This document shows positions 35,148 through 44,127 of a stretch of 64,000 bases of DNA, piece by piece. Each line of letters begins with the position of its first letter. Within the stretch, counting starts at the first letter, position 1. Under the pieces are notes generated by a model. It ran no database searches. It was given only the letters and a program-made list of their open reading frames with translations, and had not been told where the DNA came from. Source of the stretch: Vogesella sp. XCS3 (GTDB lineage Bacteria; Pseudomonadota; Gammaproteobacteria; Burkholderiales; Chromobacteriaceae); assembly GCF_020616155.1 (NCBI RefSeq), contig NZ_CP085530.1:805501-869500 (forward strand), read 5' to 3'. The position numbers were made by a program, and so were the translations under genes.

Positions 35148-37439
35148 ATGACTCCTAGCGCGCACGCCCCGGCCAATACCGGGTTTTTCCGCATCAGGCA
35201 ATGGCCACACATTGTCAAAGAGCTGCCCTGGCGGGTAAAAGGCACCTTTCTGTTGCTGTGGGCCCTGCTATCCATGGCCATTCTGGTGGTGGCCATTCTG
35301 CTCACCGAAGAAAGCCGGCAACAGCAGTTTGACGCGGCCAGCCTGCATATCAAGAAAACGCTGGAAGAGCGCCTGCTGATCTGCGAAACCGCGGTATACG
35401 GCTTTACCGAACTGTCTGCAGCCAACTATGGCATGGACAAGCTGCGTTTCCGGCAATACGCCCAAGGCATAGGCAACCGCTACCCCTATATCTACCTGAT
35501 GGGTTTCCAGCCCAAGGTCAGCCTGGCCGAGCGCGAAAACTACGAAGCCTCCATCAGCTTTCAGCGTTATCAGCCCTTCTTTATCAAAGACTATCAGGGC
35601 AACGGCGACCCTGGCTGGCTGAACAGCCAGCTGTGGCGGCCGTCCCCGGCACGGCCGTTCTATATCCCGCTAGTCGATGCCGAGCCACCCTCCGCCAACC
35701 AGTACAACTTCATGCAGGGCCTGGATATCCTGCAGGATGCCATTCTGGGCCCAGCGGTACAGCGCGCCATCCGCAGCAGCGAGATTGAAATTACCCAGCC
35801 CTACCAGATGCGCGAGGGCGGCCACGGCTTTGGTTTTGTCAAAGCCATTTATGCAGAAGGCGTAGCGCCAACTTCGCCCGATGAGCGCATCAGCGCAGCC
35901 ATCGGCGTGATTACAGTAGGCATCAAGGCAGAAACCCTGCTGGCCATGCAAAGCGGCAACGCTCAGCAGCTTAGCGTGCGGCTGACCCCCACCATGCCAA
36001 CGCAGGCCATGCCGGCCATTACCATACGCCAACCCCAGGCAGCTACCAGCAACAGCTGGCTGGGGGAGCTGCTGTTCCCAGCGCGCTATAGCGAGGTATC
36101 GATAGATCGCGACTACTTCCCGTACAAGCTATCCATTACGCGGCCAACCTCGCCCGGGCATATTCCCTGGTATCTATACGCTTTGGCCATGGGCGCGTCG
36201 GCACTGATCAACGCCCTGCTACTGCTGATTGCCGCCTCGCAACATAACGAGCGTTTGCAAAGCGAGCACTACCACGACACCCTGCACCGCGAGCGCCAGC
36301 AAGCGATGGTGACGCTGGAAAACATCGATGATGCGGTACTGGTGATGAGCCGCGACCTGCAGGTGGAGTACCTGAACCCCAAAGCCGCCTTGCTGCTGAA
36401 TGTGTCTGCCCCGCTAGCCATTGGCCGCCAGCTAGGCGAGATCTGGCGCCTGCGTTTTGATCTGGCGCGGGAAGCCGTGCTTGACCCGCTGCAGACCTGC
36501 CTGCAAACCGGGCAGAAAGTCGATCTGCCGGAAAATGCCTATATCGACCAGGGCGGCAAGGTTTTCTATGTAGAAGGTACCGTATCACCGCTACCGGGCC
36601 CCGATGGCATCATGCGTGGCCTGGTAATTACCTTCCGCGACATGGCGCCGCTACGCCAGCGCATGGCAGAAGCCCTGGAACGCAGCGAAGAGCGGCTCAA
36701 GCAGCACCAGGCCGAGCTGGCCCGTGTGGCGCGTATCAACACGCTGGGGGAGATGACCTCCGGCATTGCCCACGAAATCAACCAGCCGCTATCTGCCATC
36801 GTCAGCTACAACGAGGCCTGTCTGGGCCTGCTGGAAGACGAAGAGCCGGACCGTATCCTGCTGATTTCCGCCCTGCGCTCCTCGGTAAAACAAGCGCAGC
36901 GGGCTGGGCATATCGTCAAAAAACTAAGAGAATTCGTGGCAAGCAAGCAAGCCGAGTTTGTGCCGGTAGACCTGAACCAGGCTGTACTGAATATCGTGAC
37001 CCTGATCGAACCCGAGCTGCGCGGCCATCAGGTACAGGTAAAAACTGACCTGGCTGCCGCCCTGCCGCTAGTTTTTGCCGATACCATCCAGGTGGAGCAA
37101 GTCATCCTGAACCTGTGCAAGAATGCCATGGAAGCCATGATGGAAACCGAGGGCGAACACCGGCTGTTTTTGTACAGCGAGCAGCGCGGCAACCGCGTAC
37201 GCATAGGCGTGCGTGATAATGGCCCGGGCATGCCGGAAGAGGTACGATCGCGCATTTTCCAGCCGTTCTTCAGCTCGAAGTCTCAGGGCATGGGGCTGGG
37301 CCTGACCATCAGCCATACCATTATCGAAAACATGGAAGGCGTGCTGTGCGCCGACAACCTGCCATCCGGCGGTGCCGAGTTTTACTTTGAATTACCGGTT
37401 ATGAATACCCCTTATGAAAGCGAAGGAGTGAGTGTGTAA
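35148..37439 (+). CDS. CHASE-PAS sensor histidine kinase (FixL-like transmitter)
   Basis: The 763-residue protein has membrane helices near 38-58 and 335-360 that bracket a periplasmic CHASE domain (YIYLMGFQPKVSLAERENYEASI). A PAS domain follows (about 385-500; IDDAVLVMSRDLQVEYLNPKA), then a His-kinase core: H-box GIAHEINQPLSA (His near 541), N-box NLCKNAMEAM, G1 DNGPGMP and G2 GMGLGLTISH. The HEINQPL wording is of the FixL/DctB group. CHASE domains sense small extracellular ligands; which one is unknown. The stop overlaps the response-regulator start (TAATG). Confidence 0.92.
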   Translation: MTPSAHAPANTGFFRIRQWPHIVKELPWRVKGTFLLLWALLSMAILVVAILLTEESRQQQFDAASLHIKKTLEERLLICETAVYGFTELSAANYGMDKLRFRQYAQGIGNRYPYIYLMGFQPKVSLAERENYEASISFQRYQPFFIKDYQGNGDPGWLNSQLWRPSPARPFYIPLVDAEPPSANQYNFMQGLDILQDAILGPAVQRAIRSSEIEITQPYQMREGGHGFGFVKAIYAEGVAPTSPDERISAAIGVITVGIKAETLLAMQSGNAQQLSVRLTPTMPTQAMPAITIRQPQAATSNSWLGELLFPARYSEVSIDRDYFPYKLSITRPTSPGHIPWYLYALAMGASALINALLLLIAASQHNERLQSEHYHDTLHRERQQAMVTLENIDDAVLVMSRDLQVEYLNPKAALLLNVSAPLAIGRQLGEIWRLRFDLAREAVLDPLQTCLQTGQKVDLPENAYIDQGGKVFYVEGTVSPLPGPDGIMRGLVITFRDMAPLRQRMAEALERSEERLKQHQAELARVARINTLGEMTSGIAHEINQPLSAIVSYNEACLGLLEDEEPDRILLISALRSSVKQAQRAGHIVKKLREFVASKQAEFVPVDLNQAVLNIVTLIEPELRGHQVQVKTDLAAALPLVFADTIQVEQVILNLCKNAMEAMMETEGEHRLFLYSEQRGNRVRIGVRDNGPGMPEEVRSRIFQPFFSSKSQGMGLGLTISHTIIENMEGVLCADNLPSGGAEFYFELPVMNTPYESEGVSV

Positions 37440-38086
37440 TGGCATCCATGACCCCAACGATTTTTGTCATTGATGACGACCCGGCCGTACGGGACTCGCT
37501 AGCCTTGCTCATCGGCACCCAGGGCCTGCGCGTGCAGACCTTCGAACACGCCGAGGCGTTTCTGGAAAAATTCCGCCCAGACGAGATCGGCTGCCTGGTG
37601 CTGGATATCCGCATGCCGCAAACATCCGGCCTGGCGCTGCAGGACATGCTGAACCTGCAGAACATCCAGATGCCCATCATCTTCATTACCGGCCATGGCG
37701 ACCTGGAAGAGTGCCGCCGCGCTTTCCGTGGCGGTGCGGTGGACTTCCTGACCAAGCCCATCAACGCCGTGCAGTTGCTGGAAAGCCTGAAGAAGGCGAT
37801 CCGCATCAGCATCCAGCAGCAAAAGCAGGAAGCCGAGACCCAGGAAGTGCGCCAGAAACTGGAGCGCATTACCGAGCGCGAGCGCCTTATTTTGCGTTAC
37901 GTAGCCGAGGGCCGCTCCAGCAAGGAAATCGCCCGCGACCTGGCACTGTCGCCCCGCACGGTGGAAGCCCACCGCGCCAAACTGTTTGAAAAACTGGATA
38001 TCAACTCGCTGGCCGAGCTGGTACGTTTCTACCTGAAAGCACTGGATGCGGTACAGCCGGTGCCTGCGCAAGACACCACGCAATGA
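37439..38086 (+). CDS. FixJ/LuxR-type response regulator
   Basis: The 215-residue protein has a receiver domain with acidic pocket DDD at 12-14, phosphoacceptor Asp56 (LVLDIRMP) and Lys in FLTKPIN. A linker follows, then a LuxR-type HTH (ITERERLILRYVAEGRSSKEIARDLALSPRTVEAHRAKLFEKL; about 146-190). It is translationally coupled to the CHASE kinase and is its obvious partner. It also overlaps nadK by 4 bases, so the signal system sits in one message with nadK and recN. Confidence 0.94.
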   Translation: MASMTPTIFVIDDDPAVRDSLALLIGTQGLRVQTFEHAEAFLEKFRPDEIGCLVLDIRMPQTSGLALQDMLNLQNIQMPIIFITGHGDLEECRRAFRGGAVDFLTKPINAVQLLESLKKAIRISIQQQKQEAETQEVRQKLERITERERLILRYVAEGRSSKEIARDLALSPRTVEAHRAKLFEKLDINSLAELVRFYLKALDAVQPVPAQDTTQ

Positions 38087-38958
38087 CACGTCTTTTTAAT
38101 AAAATCGGCCTGGTGGCACGCCACAGCAAGCCACAGATCATCGAATCGCTGCTGAAGTTGGCCGCACACCTTACCAGCCGCGGTTTCCATATCGTGGTCG
38201 ACGCCGAGAGCTGCACCGGCCTGCCGGACGGCAGCTATCCGGTAGTGGAGCGAGTAGACCTGGGTAAGCTGGCCGACCTGGTCATCGTACTGGGTGGCGA
38301 TGGCACCATGCTGTCGGTAGCCCGCGTCCTGGCCCCCTACCGCGTGCCGCTGGTCGGCATCAACCAGGGCCGGCTGGGCTTCATGACCGATATCTCGCTG
38401 CACGAAATGCTGGACGCCATCGACCGCATTCTGGATGGCCAGTTTGTGCCCGAAGAACGCATCCTGCTGCAGGCGTCGGTGATTCGCGAAGACGCCGAAA
38501 TCGCCAGCGCTCTGGCCTTTAACGACGTGGTGATCAGCCGTGGCGCGCTGGGCGCCATGATCGAATTCGAGGTATTTGTCGATAACCAGTTTGTCTACAG
38601 CCAGCGCTCCGACGGCCTGATCATCAGCACGCCCACCGGCTCTACGGCCTACTCGCTAGCCTCCGGCGGGCCTATCCTGCACCCTACCCTGCAAGCAGTG
38701 GCGTTGGTGCCGATTTGCCCGCAGTCGCTCAACAACCGCCCGATTGCCATCAGCAACAGCTGCGAAGTGTCATTCATGCTGACGCGCGGCCTGGATGCGC
38801 GTGTGCATTTCGATGGCCAGTCACACTGCGACCTGATGGAAATGGACCGCGTCATCGTGCGCAGCTACCGCAACACGCTGAAGCTGCTGCACCCTATCGG
38901 CTACAACTACTACGACATGCTGCGGCACAAGCTCCACTGGGGCGAGCGCCTGCTGTGA
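38083..38958 (+). CDS. nadK: NAD kinase
   Basis: The 291-residue enzyme phosphorylates NAD to NADP. Motifs are the GGDGT loop at 71-75 (LGGDGTMLSVA), GRLGFMTDIS, NDVVISRG, and GSTAYSLASGGPILHP. The ATG overlaps the regulator stop (ATGA); recN follows after 9 bases. nadK-recN adjacency is widespread in proteobacteria. Confidence 0.96.
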   Translation: MTRLFNKIGLVARHSKPQIIESLLKLAAHLTSRGFHIVVDAESCTGLPDGSYPVVERVDLGKLADLVIVLGGDGTMLSVARVLAPYRVPLVGINQGRLGFMTDISLHEMLDAIDRILDGQFVPEERILLQASVIREDAEIASALAFNDVVISRGALGAMIEFEVFVDNQFVYSQRSDGLIISTPTGSTAYSLASGGPILHPTLQAVALVPICPQSLNNRPIAISNSCEVSFMLTRGLDARVHFDGQSHCDLMEMDRVIVRSYRNTLKLLHPIGYNYYDMLRHKLHWGERLL

Positions 38959-38967
38959 GATAACACC

Positions 38968-40629
38968 ATGCTGCTTACGCTCAACGTCAAAGACTTTGTC
39001 ATCGTGGACCAGCTGCAGCTGGAGTTCGAGCCCGGCTTTACCGTACTGACCGGCGAAACCGGTGCCGGCAAATCCATCATTCTGGACGCGCTAGGCCTGC
39101 TGCTGGGCGACCGCGCCGAGGCTGGCCAGATCCGCGACGGTGCCGACCGTGCCGAAATCAGCGCCAGTTTCGATATCGCCCACCAGCCCGACCTGCAAGC
39201 CTGGCTGGCAGATAACGCCTTGTCGGGTGACGACAGCGAGCTCTTGATTCGCCGCCTGGTGGACCGCAACGGCCGTTCGCGCAGCTTCATCAACGGCCAG
39301 CAAGCCACCCAGAGCCAGCTCAAGAGCATGGGCGAGTATCTGGTGGACATCCACGGCCAGCACGCGCACCAGTCGCTGGTGCGCCCCGAGATGCAACGCG
39401 GCCTGCTGGACGCCTACGCCGGCGCCAGCCAGCTGTCGCGAGACGTGCGCGCCGCCTGGCAAGACTGGCAGCACGCCCGCAAGGCGCGTGAAGACGCTGA
39501 AAAGCGCGTGCGCGAGTCCGAGGTGGAACGCGAACGCCTGACCTGGCAGATCGGCGAGCTGGCCGAGCTGGCGCTGCAAGCCGACGAATGGCCACAGCTG
39601 AACCAGCAGCACTCGCGCCTGGCCAACGCTGCCGAGCTGGCACAATCGGCGCAGTCTGCCGTGGACGTACTGTCCGACATGGACGGCAACTGCCTGTCGC
39701 TGCTGTCGCAGGTGCAGAACCGCCTGGGCAAGCTGTCGGGCTTTGATACCCGTCTGGCCGAATCGCTGGCGCTACTGGACTCGGTAGACGCCGAGCTGCG
39801 CGAGGTGGTGTACAGCCTGCGCGATTACGGCAGCAGCTTCGACGACGACCCGCAGCAGCTGATCGAGGTAGAAGCCCGTATCGATGCGCTGATGGGCATG
39901 GCGCGCAAGTATCGCTGCCAGCCGGAAGACCTGCCGAAAAAACTGGCCGACTGGCAAACACAGTTGGCCGCACTGGAAGCCGCTACCGACCAGGAAGCAC
40001 TGGCCACGGCAGAAGCCGCCGCGCTGGCACGATACCGCGCCCAGGCCGAAAGCCTGTCCGGCAAGCGCCGCCAGGCTGCCAGCGAGCTATCAGCGCGCAT
40101 CAGCACCGAAATGCAACGCCTGGCCATGGAAGGCGCCCGTTTCGCCATCGAGCTATCCGCCGCCAGCGAGCCCACCGCCCACGGCCTGGAAACCATCGAA
40201 TACCTGGTGGCGGCCAACCAGGGCAGCACGCTGCGGCCGCTGGCCAAGGTGGCCTCCGGTGGCGAGCTGTCGCGTATCAGCCTGGCGATGCAGGTCGTCA
40301 TCAGCCAGGTTGCCAGCGTTCCGACGCTGATCTTTGACGAAGTGGATGTCGGCATTGGCGGGCGCGTAGCCGAGGTGGTGGGCAAGCTGCTCAAACAGCT
40401 GGGCCAGCGCTACCAGGTACTGTGTGTGACGCACCTGCCGCAAGTGGCTTCCTGCGGCGATCAACACTGGCGGGTAAGCAAGTCCAGTGCGGCCGGCCGG
40501 ACGGTAAGCCGCATTGCGCCGCTGGACGCAGAAGGCCGTGTGCTGGAAATCGCCCGCATGCTGGGCGGCGAGGACATTACCGCCACGACGCGCCAGCACG
40601 CCAGCGAGATGCTGGGCAATAACGCCTGA
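38968..40629 (+). CDS. recN: DNA repair protein RecN
   Basis: This 553-residue SMC-like ATPase acts in double-strand-break repair. Walker A GETGAGKS is at 29-36; DIHGQHAHQSL and two coiled-coil stretches (about 150-225 and 300-370) follow. The C-terminal part has the signature VASGGELSRISLAMQ, Walker B TLIFDEVDVGIGG and CVTHLPQVASCGD. It is the last gene of the kinase-regulator-nadK-recN run. Confidence 0.96.
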   Translation: MLLTLNVKDFVIVDQLQLEFEPGFTVLTGETGAGKSIILDALGLLLGDRAEAGQIRDGADRAEISASFDIAHQPDLQAWLADNALSGDDSELLIRRLVDRNGRSRSFINGQQATQSQLKSMGEYLVDIHGQHAHQSLVRPEMQRGLLDAYAGASQLSRDVRAAWQDWQHARKAREDAEKRVRESEVERERLTWQIGELAELALQADEWPQLNQQHSRLANAAELAQSAQSAVDVLSDMDGNCLSLLSQVQNRLGKLSGFDTRLAESLALLDSVDAELREVVYSLRDYGSSFDDDPQQLIEVEARIDALMGMARKYRCQPEDLPKKLADWQTQLAALEAATDQEALATAEAAALARYRAQAESLSGKRRQAASELSARISTEMQRLAMEGARFAIELSAASEPTAHGLETIEYLVAANQGSTLRPLAKVASGGELSRISLAMQVVISQVASVPTLIFDEVDVGIGGRVAEVVGKLLKQLGQRYQVLCVTHLPQVASCGDQHWRVSKSSAAGRTVSRIAPLDAEGRVLEIARMLGGEDITATTRQHASEMLGNNA

Positions 40630-40661
40630 CTCGCCAGGCTCAACGCAAAAAAGCCTGCCGG

Positions 40662-42578
40662 CTAGCTACTGGCCGGCGCCTCGGGTAGCAAGGGCACCAC
40701 CACGGCGGCCGACTTGCGCAGCTGCCGCTCGGCCAGCGCTGGCTGGCGGGTGCGCAGATAGTACTGCGCCAGCCGGGTGCTGCAGCTCACACTCAGCGCC
40801 AGAATCTGCTCATCCCGGCCTTCGCTACCGGTGAGTGCTGCGGCCACACGCTGCTGGTAGAGCGCACTGGCTTCTTCCATGCCGGCGGCGGCAGCGATAG
40901 TCGCCATGGCACCGTACAAGGGCGCGTGCAGATTAGCCTGCTGCGCCGCCACGACACCATCAAGTTTGGCCAGCAAGGGGGCCATGGCCAAAGCGCCCTG
41001 ATGGTCCGCAAGCGCAGACAGCACCAGGCCCGGGTCACCCTTGGCGGCAGCTTGTGCGGCCAGGGTATACGCTTGCTCCAGCTGTTGCGCGGCGGCCGGA
41101 GCGTGGCCTGCGGCCAGCTCACCCTGACTAAGCAGCAGGGTAAGCGCAGGGCCCGGCGTGGCGGCCTGGCTGGCCTGGAGCTGGCCCAGCAGCGTTTTTA
41201 CCTCCGTCCATCGCCCCTTGGCCGCATTGGCTTGCAAGGCATTCAGCTGCGCCTGGGCCTGCCAGCGCAGCAGCTGGCTGGTGGTGTAGTCGCGCATCAC
41301 CGCACCAGACAGCAGTGGTAGCTGTGCGCGGGCTTTATCCAGCCAGGCTTGCCACACGCTGGCGGATAGCTGCGGGCTGGCGGCCAGCATGCTGGCAACG
41401 CGGGCATAGAACACGGCGGCATCCTGTGGCTTTAGCTGGCTGGCCTGGGTGCCCAGCTCGTCCAGCGCTTGCGCACTGATGCCACCGGGGCGCTGCGTCA
41501 GCACCCAGGCACTGGCCAGCAGCTCGGCACTGCGGGCACTGTCGGCCTGGTAGCCCGGCGTGGCCTGCAAACGCGCCAATAGTTCGTTGGCACGCTGCGC
41601 CTGTCCGCTTTCTGCCAGCGCCACCACCAGCGCCAGCGCCAGGTTCTGTTTTTCACCGAGCGCGGCACCGTTTTGTGCGGCCACCTTCTGCAGGCTGGCC
41701 GCTACGCCTTGCCACTCCCCACTTGCGCTGGCTTCGCCGTTCAGCGGGCTGGCCAAAAGCGAATCGCTACTGCCCTGCGCCAGCAAGGCACCATCCGGCG
41801 ACTGCGCGAATGCCGCCAGGTCGGCTGGCTGCGTGGACAGACCGCCACCCATGATCCGGTTGAGTACCCCCTGTGCCAGGGCGGCCTGTTGCTCGGGTGC
41901 CAGCGACTGGCCCGATGGCGAGGCCAGACGGTATCCGCCAAAGAATGCACCGCCTAACAGTACGACAATGGCGCCAGCGCGTAGCACACCACGGCTGCCA
42001 CGAAAGAAAGCCATCCATGGCTGATGCAAGCCCAGCTCTTTTTCCAGTTCAGCGCGGATGCGGTTGCGTAGCGCACGCTCGCTGTCTTCCTGGCTCTGGC
42101 GGCTACCCAGTTCGCTTTCGCGCTGCAGGCGTGCGTTCAGCTTGCGCAATTCTTCGTCTCGAATCTGCTTGAGTCGCAGCTTTTCCGGGTCGATCTTGTC
42201 CAGGTAAATCTGGCAGTACGGGCACTGGCGCTGCGGGGTTGGCCGCATCATGCGCTGGCAGCCGGGGCACTCGCTATCGGTCAGGCTGGCATGTTTGTCC
42301 AGCAGCGCCAGCGCAGGCTTCATTTCCACCTGGAAACCGGCATCGCGGAAGTTTTGTGCGGTACGTTCGGCCTCATCCTGCGCGATATCGGCTTTGATGC
42401 GGGTGGCGCCACGCTGCTCCAGGTGCTGCATCAGGCGCGTGGCCTTGTCGTGACCCAGCTGCAGCTGGGTGCTGGCTTGCTGTTGCAGCAGCGCCATATC
42501 CGGGGATTCGGGGAGGCGGATGATCAGGTCGTAACGGGTGGCGGGGGCGTGTTCGTCTGTAGTGTGCTGTGCGTTCAT
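40662..42578 (-). CDS. Zinc-ribbon single-pass membrane protein with long helical-repeat domain
   Basis: The 638-residue protein has an N-terminal ~85-residue alpha/beta domain (YDLIIRLPESPDMALLQQQAS...VEMKPAL). A four-Cys zinc ribbon follows (Cys104/107 in CPGC, Cys119/122 in CPYC), then a charged helical stretch (133-185), one transmembrane helix (200-217) and about 420 residues of Ala/Leu/Gln-rich helical repeats that look TPR-like. The topology suggests a cytoplasmic zinc domain with a periplasmic repeat domain. I do not recognise a named family. It is convergent with recN and has no operon partner. Confidence 0.7.
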   Translation of the reverse strand: MNAQHTTDEHAPATRYDLIIRLPESPDMALLQQQASTQLQLGHDKATRLMQHLEQRGATRIKADIAQDEAERTAQNFRDAGFQVEMKPALALLDKHASLTDSECPGCQRMMRPTPQRQCPYCQIYLDKIDPEKLRLKQIRDEELRKLNARLQRESELGSRQSQEDSERALRNRIRAELEKELGLHQPWMAFFRGSRGVLRAGAIVVLLGGAFFGGYRLASPSGQSLAPEQQAALAQGVLNRIMGGGLSTQPADLAAFAQSPDGALLAQGSSDSLLASPLNGEASASGEWQGVAASLQKVAAQNGAALGEKQNLALALVVALAESGQAQRANELLARLQATPGYQADSARSAELLASAWVLTQRPGGISAQALDELGTQASQLKPQDAAVFYARVASMLAASPQLSASVWQAWLDKARAQLPLLSGAVMRDYTTSQLLRWQAQAQLNALQANAAKGRWTEVKTLLGQLQASQAATPGPALTLLLSQGELAAGHAPAAAQQLEQAYTLAAQAAAKGDPGLVLSALADHQGALAMAPLLAKLDGVVAAQQANLHAPLYGAMATIAAAAGMEEASALYQQRVAAALTGSEGRDEQILALSVSCSTRLAQYYLRTRQPALAERQLRKSAAVVVPLLPEAPASS

Positions 42579-42693
42579 GTCGTGCAGCCGGCGTGGGGGT
42601 GCACCAGTTTAGCAAACGCCCGGCAAAACGCCACATTTCAATAGCATAGCCACAGGCTGGCAATGGCTGATACGCCAGCCCGTGGCGTGACGC

Positions 42694-44061
42694 TTAGCTG
42701 GCAGATACCGCGATGGCAAACTCGTCGATAGCCTGTACCAGCCGGTCCACGTCGGTCACACGGGTATCCGGGCACACCAGAATCATGTTATGGAATGGCG
42801 TGATCAGCAGCCCGCGGTTCAGCAGAAACAGGTGCACGATGTGCTCCAGCTCGCCGTCCAGAATACGATCGGCCTCGCTACCATTGCGTGGCGGCGTCGC
42901 GGTGAACTGGAACTCGGTACGCGCCCCCACTTGCGTGACGCACCACGGTAGACGGCGGCGGGCGATCACCTCGCGCAGCCCTGCGGCCAACCTTTCCGCC
43001 AGGCCGAACATGTGCTGATAGGCAGCGTCGGTCATCACCTCGGCCAGGTTGGCACGCATGGCGGCCATGGCCAGCAGGTTGGCGGTAAGCGTGGTACCGA
43101 TGCCGCTATGCCCCGGCGGCGCTTGGCGCTTGGCGTCTTCGGCACGGCGGGCCACGTCTTCGGTAAAGCCGTACACGGCACACGGCACCCCGCCCGCCAC
43201 CGGCTTGCCCACCACGAACAAGTCTGGCTGCAGGTCGTGGGCAGCGGTGTAACCGCCAGGGCCGCTACTGATGGTGTGGGTTTCGTCGATCAGCAGCAGC
43301 GTACCGTACTGGCGGCATAGCGCCTGCGCCTGCTGCCAGAAGCCGGGCTCGGGCAAGACCATGCCGATATTGGTCATGGCCGGCTCGGCCAGCAGGCAGG
43401 CCACCTGCCCGTCTTGCAGCGCGGCTTCCAGCGCCGCCAGGTCGTTGAACTCGATGCTGCGCGTATGCCGGGTAATGTCGTACACCTGCCCCAGCAGGCT
43501 GTCACGGGTTTGCGGCTGGCCATCTATCAGGTCGACGAACACGTCGTCCACCGTGCCGTGGTAACAGCCGTTAAAAATCAAAACCTGGCTACGCTGTGTA
43601 ATGGCGCGCGCCCAGCGGATGGCAAAGCGGTTGGCGTCGGACGCCGACAGCGCAAACTGCCAGTACGGCATGCCGAAGCGACGCGCCAGCTCCTGCGCCA
43701 CCCACACGCCGTCGGCGCTGGGCAGCATGGCGGTGTAGCCGCGCTGCGCTTGGCGGGCGATGGCGTCGGCCACCGGCTGCGGGCTGTGACCGAACATGGC
43801 GCCGGTATCCCCCAGGCAAAAGTCCACGTATTCGTGGCCGTCCACATCGCGAAAACGCGCGCCGCGCGCCTGGTCCACATATAGCGAAAACGGCGTCGAC
43901 CAGTCGTTCATCCAGTGCAGCGGCACCCCGAACAGCAGGTGGTCGGCAGCGGCGGCCGATAGCGCGCGCGAACGCGGCATGCGGCTGATGAACGTATCGC
44001 GCTCGGCGGCCATCAGGGCCTGGGCCTTATCCCAATCTATGCCATGGCGTACCTTGGTCAT
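42694..44061 (-). CDS. Class III PLP-dependent aminotransferase
   Basis: The 455-residue protein has fold-type I motifs: FCLGDTGAMFGHSP, FNGCYHGTVDDVF, the cofactor Asp in LLIDETHTIS and the Schiff-base Lys in FVVGKPVAGGVPCAVYG (near 285). It looks like the glutamate-1-semialdehyde-mutase-like branch rather than typical SpuC. It lies 66 bases after a glutamine-synthetase-like gene on the same strand, which suggests amine (possibly putrescine or another polyamine) catabolism. A copy of the dispersed 10-mer lies in the gap. The substrate is inferred only. Confidence 0.88.
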   Translation of the reverse strand: MTKVRHGIDWDKAQALMAAERDTFISRMPRSRALSAAAADHLLFGVPLHWMNDWSTPFSLYVDQARGARFRDVDGHEYVDFCLGDTGAMFGHSPQPVADAIARQAQRGYTAMLPSADGVWVAQELARRFGMPYWQFALSASDANRFAIRWARAITQRSQVLIFNGCYHGTVDDVFVDLIDGQPQTRDSLLGQVYDITRHTRSIEFNDLAALEAALQDGQVACLLAEPAMTNIGMVLPEPGFWQQAQALCRQYGTLLLIDETHTISSGPGGYTAAHDLQPDLFVVGKPVAGGVPCAVYGFTEDVARRAEDAKRQAPPGHSGIGTTLTANLLAMAAMRANLAEVMTDAAYQHMFGLAERLAAGLREVIARRRLPWCVTQVGARTEFQFTATPPRNGSEADRILDGELEHIVHLFLLNRGLLITPFHNMILVCPDTRVTDVDRLVQAIDEFAIAVSAS

Positions 44062-44127
44062 GGTGCTCTCCTTTGTGTGGCAAGGCTGCGGCCAACCCTG
44101 GCGGCGCCTTGTCTATTATCGATATTG

